Assembly (NCBI GenBank): GCA_963969595.1 | Contig: OZ018415.1 | Location: 2,046,001 to 2,110,000 of the forward strand | From: Neckera pumila | Lineage: Eukaryota; Streptophyta; Bryopsida; Hypnales; Neckeraceae | Length of the DNA stretch: 64,000 nt | Reading direction: 5' to 3' | Shown: piece by piece, positions 59,602 to 64,000 of the stretch | How positions within the stretch are numbered: position 1 is the first letter of the stretch | Layout: each line of letters begins with the position of its first letter | Program-made: the position numbers and the translations under genes | The notes under the pieces: generated by a model | What the model saw: only the letters and a program-made list of their open reading frames with translations | Told to the model about the DNA's origin: nothing | Databases searched by the model: none

Positions 59602-60377
59602 CCCCTAAAGTTCCATGACTATGTTCTCACCGGAAACGCTTGAAAATTGCCATTTTTAGTATAAGTATTCAATTTTTCAAAAATAAATAAATATTGACAC
59701 ATGTAATCGTAGGATCTTGTAGTACGGTGGCTTCAGAATATATGTGAAGAATTTCAAGAATTTCCACCGCATGGATTGCAAGATATAAGCATTCAAATTC
59801 ACTAAAACCATTTTTTTGGCCCTGCAAAAATCAGGGTAGAAGCACTTTACAAGCTCACTTTTTGATGAAAAAATGTTCAAAATGATGGTGCTTCTTTGGA
59901 TTCTTTTTCCTAGACAAGTTGGTTACATGCTCGAAAATTCTCACTTCATTTGGAATCGTACAACATATAGGAAAAAATAGTAAGTAGATAGTAGTAGAGA
60001 ATGATTCAAAATACAAAATTGTCAAGAATTTAATTATGGAATTGAAAAATGCTAATCCAATGGTGGCAATGTTGTAATAATCAATCCACATCCTAGGATT
60101 TTATTTTTTCAAAAAATATTGAGAAGTGAGTAAGAGAAAGGACTTCAAAGTTTATTTTACAATAGAGAATCCATAACTGCCCGCAAACTTAAACTCTTTA
60201 TAATTTTTGACTCGTGCATATGAACGGTAAAAATGTCATGACATTTGGTGCATATGAAAGGTATTCTTTGCCCCCACCTTCTATTAAAATTTCAATCAAA
60301 AATATAGAAATCTCTATTCATACGTACCTGCTGAAAAATTCTATATGATCTAAAAACACATGTTGGTCCTTTAGGGG
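59602..60377 (+). mobile_element. TTAA element T14, subfamily B with internal deletion, 776 bp
   Basis: Ends CCCCTAAAGTTCCATGACTA and TTGGTCCTTTAGGGG, flanked by TTAA at 59598-59601 and 60378-60381. It is collinear with T11 but lacks about 150 bp in the right-hand third, between the CATAACTGCCCGCAAAC region and the right end. Confidence 0.92.
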
Positions 60378-60522
60378 TTAAAGAATTTAGTGAATAATAA
60401 AATTAAAATTAAAATTTCTAATACAAATAAATTTACATAGAATTGTAAGCCGCAAACACAAAAAATTAATATGAAACCTTCTTCTATATTTTCTACTATA
60501 GTAAAAAAATAATAAAATTAAA

Positions 60523-61085
60523 CCCCTACAGGGCTAAGGCACATTTTGGACAGAAACCGTCAAAAATTTCTACTTTTTAGAGCAATAATAAAATACGAAA
60601 AATAATACTTTATTTTCAAAATTCAACCGTACAAATTTGTACTAGACTTATTTGGGAATGTGTGAATTTTTTTAAACTTTGACCGCGTAGATTGAAACAT
60701 TGTAATGTTTGAAGTTAGGAGAATTTTTTTTTTGACCTTGTTTGATAGGGCTAGTAAACTTTAATCCCTTCTAGAGTGAGATTTTTACACTAGATATGGT
60801 TGTTTTTTTACATTTGCATCTTATATCCTATAAATTACATACCAAATTTCAAAATTGTACTAAGAGTTTAGAGTTTTGCACATGTTGCCCGAGCTACCCA
60901 AAAAATTTAGGGCAATATAACTTTTGATTTAGGCACTTGATTGGAAAAAAATCAAATTCTCATCAAAGACATATGTGCTTACACATTGTGTCCAATTTTC
61001 ATGAACATAAGACCAAAAATGACTTCTTAGGAACCTACATGAGATTTCTTACATACATAGAATGGACACTTGGTCCTTTTGGAGG
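60523..61085 (+). mobile_element. TTAA element T15, short degraded relative, about 563 bp
   Basis: Left end CCCCTACAGGGCTAAGGC after TTAA plus one A; right end TTGGTCCTTTTGGAGG before TAAA. The interior keeps A-type blocks (GACCGCGTAGATTG, CTAGACTTATTTGGGAATGTG) and the AACTTTTGATT phrase. Both edges have drifted, so the limits are approximate. Confidence 0.65.
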
Positions 61086-61620
61086 TAAATAGACTAAAAT
61101 ACTTGAATGAAAATAGACATAACTATAAGCACACAATTGGTAACTTAATCTACATTCTTCATTTAGGATTTTTATTTTTTTTAATAAAGAGGTAGACAAG
61201 CCTATTACTACTCTGATAAGCAATCAAAATATCTTGGGACCAACTCTAAGATGGGCACATTTTTTAAGAGGTGTGTGCTTGATCTATAAATCAAATCTAA
61301 GTTGAATTTATTATTTTTTCAATGAAAATTGTAATGTCTATGAATTTTTGAAGTGGCCTACCCTAAAATTACAAAATCGCTCATAGAGTGGAGTCATAAA
61401 TGTCCTATAAACAACATATAACCGCCTTTCCATGTATCCAACGGGTCTTAAATTTTTACCAATAAAGGACACTTTATCCCTTGTCGGCATTAATGTAGTG
61501 ATTTTGTCTAAAAATGAATAGATTTGGATGAGTTTTTGGACAGGATTTGGAGTCAAAAGTAGGATGAAGGAATTAGGTAGCTGACAAAAATGGATTGGTC
61601 TATCTTACTCCCTAATGGCC
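61086..61620. other. AT-rich DNA, nothing assigned
   Basis: Short frames only (61035-61223, 61338-61556), none recognisable. Confidence 0.4.
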
Positions 61621-62417
61621 TACTCCCTCTGTCCCAAAATGATTGTCCATCTTCCTAAAAATAGATGTCCACTACTTCAAATTTACTTATATGAAGATCC
61701 AATTCTTGAAATAGTCAATATGTTACAATAAAAGTTTCAATCAGGGTTGTCACATTGAGCATTCCAGGGTCACCGGACGTCCTAGACGGACGGATAGTGC
61801 GTGCCGGTTTGCACAGAAATCAAAACTATGGAGCTAGGCAACTGGGCCGAGATTTAAAGAATTGGGCAGGGACTTAAGGGTGGGGATTTAAAGAAGGGCG
61901 TGGATTTAAGGAACTGGACGGGGACTTAAGGGCGGGCAAGCGGGTGACTTGTTTAGTGTGATAATCTTGGTTTCAATTAGATAAAGACAAAACTCATGAA
62001 ATAGTCAATGTCAATTCTACAAAGATACAATTCGTGAAATAGTTAGTTTTAGTTATACAAGTTATTCACAACAAGTTGCTCACAAGCTATTCAAGAAAAA
62101 TCTAACTTTAAACTATCTTCACAAAATCTTCATACAGTACAAAGACAAGATGGAAAAGAATGTGTTGCTCCATTCAATACTCATTTTCGGTGCGAAATCG
62201 CAAGCTAGCGGGTGATTTATCATGTGAACTTACAGCCTCAACTTTTTCGCATTAAATAGTTCATGCTTCAAACTTGATATTTCTGTTTTTGCAAACTGCC
62301 GATCAAATTAAAAGATCATCTACGTATATGCATTCATTACTTTACCAAATTCTCAAATTTTGCCTTAATCTTGAGGAAAGTTTGTCAAGGGACAATCATT
62401 TTGGGACAGAGGGAGTA
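61621..62417. mobile_element. Long Stowaway/mariner-type element, 797 bp
   Basis: Ends TACTCCCTCTGTCCCAAAAT and its exact inverse; the match runs 28 bp through GATTGTCC. TA at the outer edge fits mariner insertion. The interior contains a GC-rich segment (61760-61945) with short repeats of GGACTTAAGGG / GGATTTAAAGAA and no transposase frame. It is much longer than a typical Stowaway MITE, so it is either a deleted autonomous element or one that gained foreign DNA. Confidence 0.92.
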
Positions 62418-63540
62418 ATTGACTTCCTAAACCAAATCAAGCACAAGAAACAAGTCATAATAAGAATCTTTTGACAAGAATCAAGGCAGCGTGAGAAGCA
62501 ATCCTTTTTTTTGGCACTTTAGGGCATGCTTTGGAGCCAGATTGTACCATTTCAATACAAATGTTTATTTTTTGTCAAATAAAAGTAATCTTTTTTCACT
62601 AGAATTTTTCCACTTCTATTAAAAATGTGAATGGAGTCACCAAATTTGGATGATGAAGTACATGAATATTATTGAAAATTGTTTTTTTGTCTAAAAGATG
62701 GATGAATGTAGAAATACAGTGCTTTGTCAAATTTTAAGTGATCGCCAACCTGACACTTTTTCAAAAACTAAAAAACAGGGTTGGTGAGAAGTGAGCAGGC
62801 TTTGGAGGATGGCCATGCTTGTTTTGGGGGGCTTTGGCCAGGGTGAGGGTTGGAGAGGGCATTATTATCAGTAGAAGCCAAATTAATCCCAAAACGTCTC
62901 AATCTATTTATGAATTTTTGCACATTTTTGCTTAATATATCTTTGTATAGAAATATCATTCACCAAAATTTCATGAATTTAGTCATGATTTAGGAAGGTT
63001 GTCTTTTCCAGATTCAAGTATTACATTGGATGAATGAGAAGTTAAGGGAGTCGACCCATTTCTGACCAAATAAGCAATTACACTTATCTGCAGGGCGGGG
63101 TTCTCTAAGGGAGAAACTTTCCCTTGTATAGAAATTGAGTTTGGAAGGTTCCCATAATTTTCCAGATTTTTATTTTCTCAAAACATAATTACTATGATTT
63201 TTTTTGTTGAAGATTCTATTTAACCTATACTTGTTATATAGACCTTCTTATTTCCGACCAAGGGTTGGTGAAATATTGAGAGTCTTGTAGCCAATCATAA
63301 TGGACCACAACTGCATTGGAAACCATGTTGTAATTGATGACTATTCATCTCCTGCTGAGCGGAATGAAAACAACCTATATATCAAAAATGGGTCGGCTCC
63401 CTTAGTTAGACGAAACAGTGCCTTGAAGAACTGAGTATGGATGAGCACTTCAGGTTAAAACCTGTCCTGGTCCAGGCCTGTTCCCAGTGCAAGAGTGGAG
63501 ATGCTCTGATGACTCCGTAGTACAACCTGTCCCTGGACTC
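62418..63540. other. Intergenic DNA, nothing assigned
   Basis: Ordinary AT-rich sequence. Near 63490-63570 ACTCCGTA-type phrases recur as in 42740-42860. No gene is seen. Confidence 0.4.
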
Positions 63541-64000
63541 CCTGCCATAATATGGAGTACCCCGTAATAAATAAGGGAGTCGCCCCCAGGGCGGGGGTGG
63601 CAGTCAATAAAGCAAAATCAACACCGCAAAATCAACACCGCAAAATCAACACCGCAGTACGCTTTCCTATCGCGAGGACTTTTCCAGCGTCCTGCCCGGA
63701 ACCCGCGCAGTCTCTTGACCACGTCCTTCGGAGACCAGCAGTCTTCCGACACGAAGAGAGCATTCTTCAGTCGCAACCAGTCCGGACGGGCACCAGTCTC
63801 CGCACGCCGATCACGCACTCCCAATTTAGTACTCCGAGTAATTAAACAACGACAGGCGCAGGCAGTCATCGACTTCCCCAGTAACAGCCGCGTTCTTGCC
63901 AGTCTCGACTTTCCTCTCGTCGACCAGTCCTTGAAGTCTTCCCCCCAGCCTGTCGGCACGGCACTGACTGCAGGGCATCTAAGTCATTCTTCTAGTGCAC
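63541..64000. promoter_or_regulatory. GC-rich unique DNA at the right edge, possible promoter or leader
   Basis: Composition switches to GC-rich. A 14-bp repeat CAAAATCAACACCG occurs three times at about 63614-63655, followed by CpG-containing, pyrimidine-rich sequence to the end. Frames on both strands (63552-63845 and 63618-63959) are open but lack recognisable protein features. It could be the upstream part of a gene beyond the window. Confidence 0.3.

Overview
Nuclear DNA of a land plant (streptophyte); I cannot fix the species. The evidence is a plant-like CDC123 gene with a spliceosomal intron, TTTAGGG-type telo-box sequence at 27416-27445, a CACTA-type miniature element beginning CACTACAAGAG, and two Stowaway-type elements with CTCCCTC ends. 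The window is AT-rich, gene-poor and dominated by old repeats. No intact transposase, reverse transcriptase or gag-pol reading frame is visible.

Layout. 1-2,990: short tandem repeats, then an eight-unit array (741-2590) whose units carry an open frame on the minus strand and which has been split once by a 158-bp hairpin transposon. 2,990-7,780: degraded repeats, one CACTA MITE, one MITE of a family I call H, and the first TTAA element. 7,780-12,600: the first gene-like island, a minus-strand gene for a small membrane/coiled-coil protein (damaged) and a plus-strand two-exon gene (one stop), facing away from each other across a shared GC-richer promoter. 12,600-27,200: AT-rich repeats. 27,200-29,000: a short ORF behind a telo-box, and a GC-rich pseudogene with two stops. 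29,000-35,000: a cluster of TTAA elements, one nested inside another. 35,311-36,618: CDC123, the only gene I am confident is intact. 37,000-64,000: more repeats, including Stowaway elements, a possible Helitron end, minisatellites, and GC-rich unique DNA running off the right edge.

The most notable feature is a high-copy group of non-autonomous DNA elements (about 13 copies, roughly 17% of the window). They are mostly about 920 bp, end in CCCCTAAAGG and are flanked by TTAA. Two insertions can be compared with empty sites in related repeats inside this same window, and both show TTAA target duplication. TTAA targets with CCC-starting ends are the signature of piggyBac-type transposition, a superfamily well known in animals but, as far as I know, seldom described in land plants. 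One copy is an almost perfect 739-bp palindrome.

Genes do not form a pathway here. CDC123 is an ATP-grasp chaperone for eIF2 assembly. Three other coding-like loci are open over long stretches except for single stops or a frameshift; most of these stops could come from C-to-T change, which would fit slow decay in methylated DNA.
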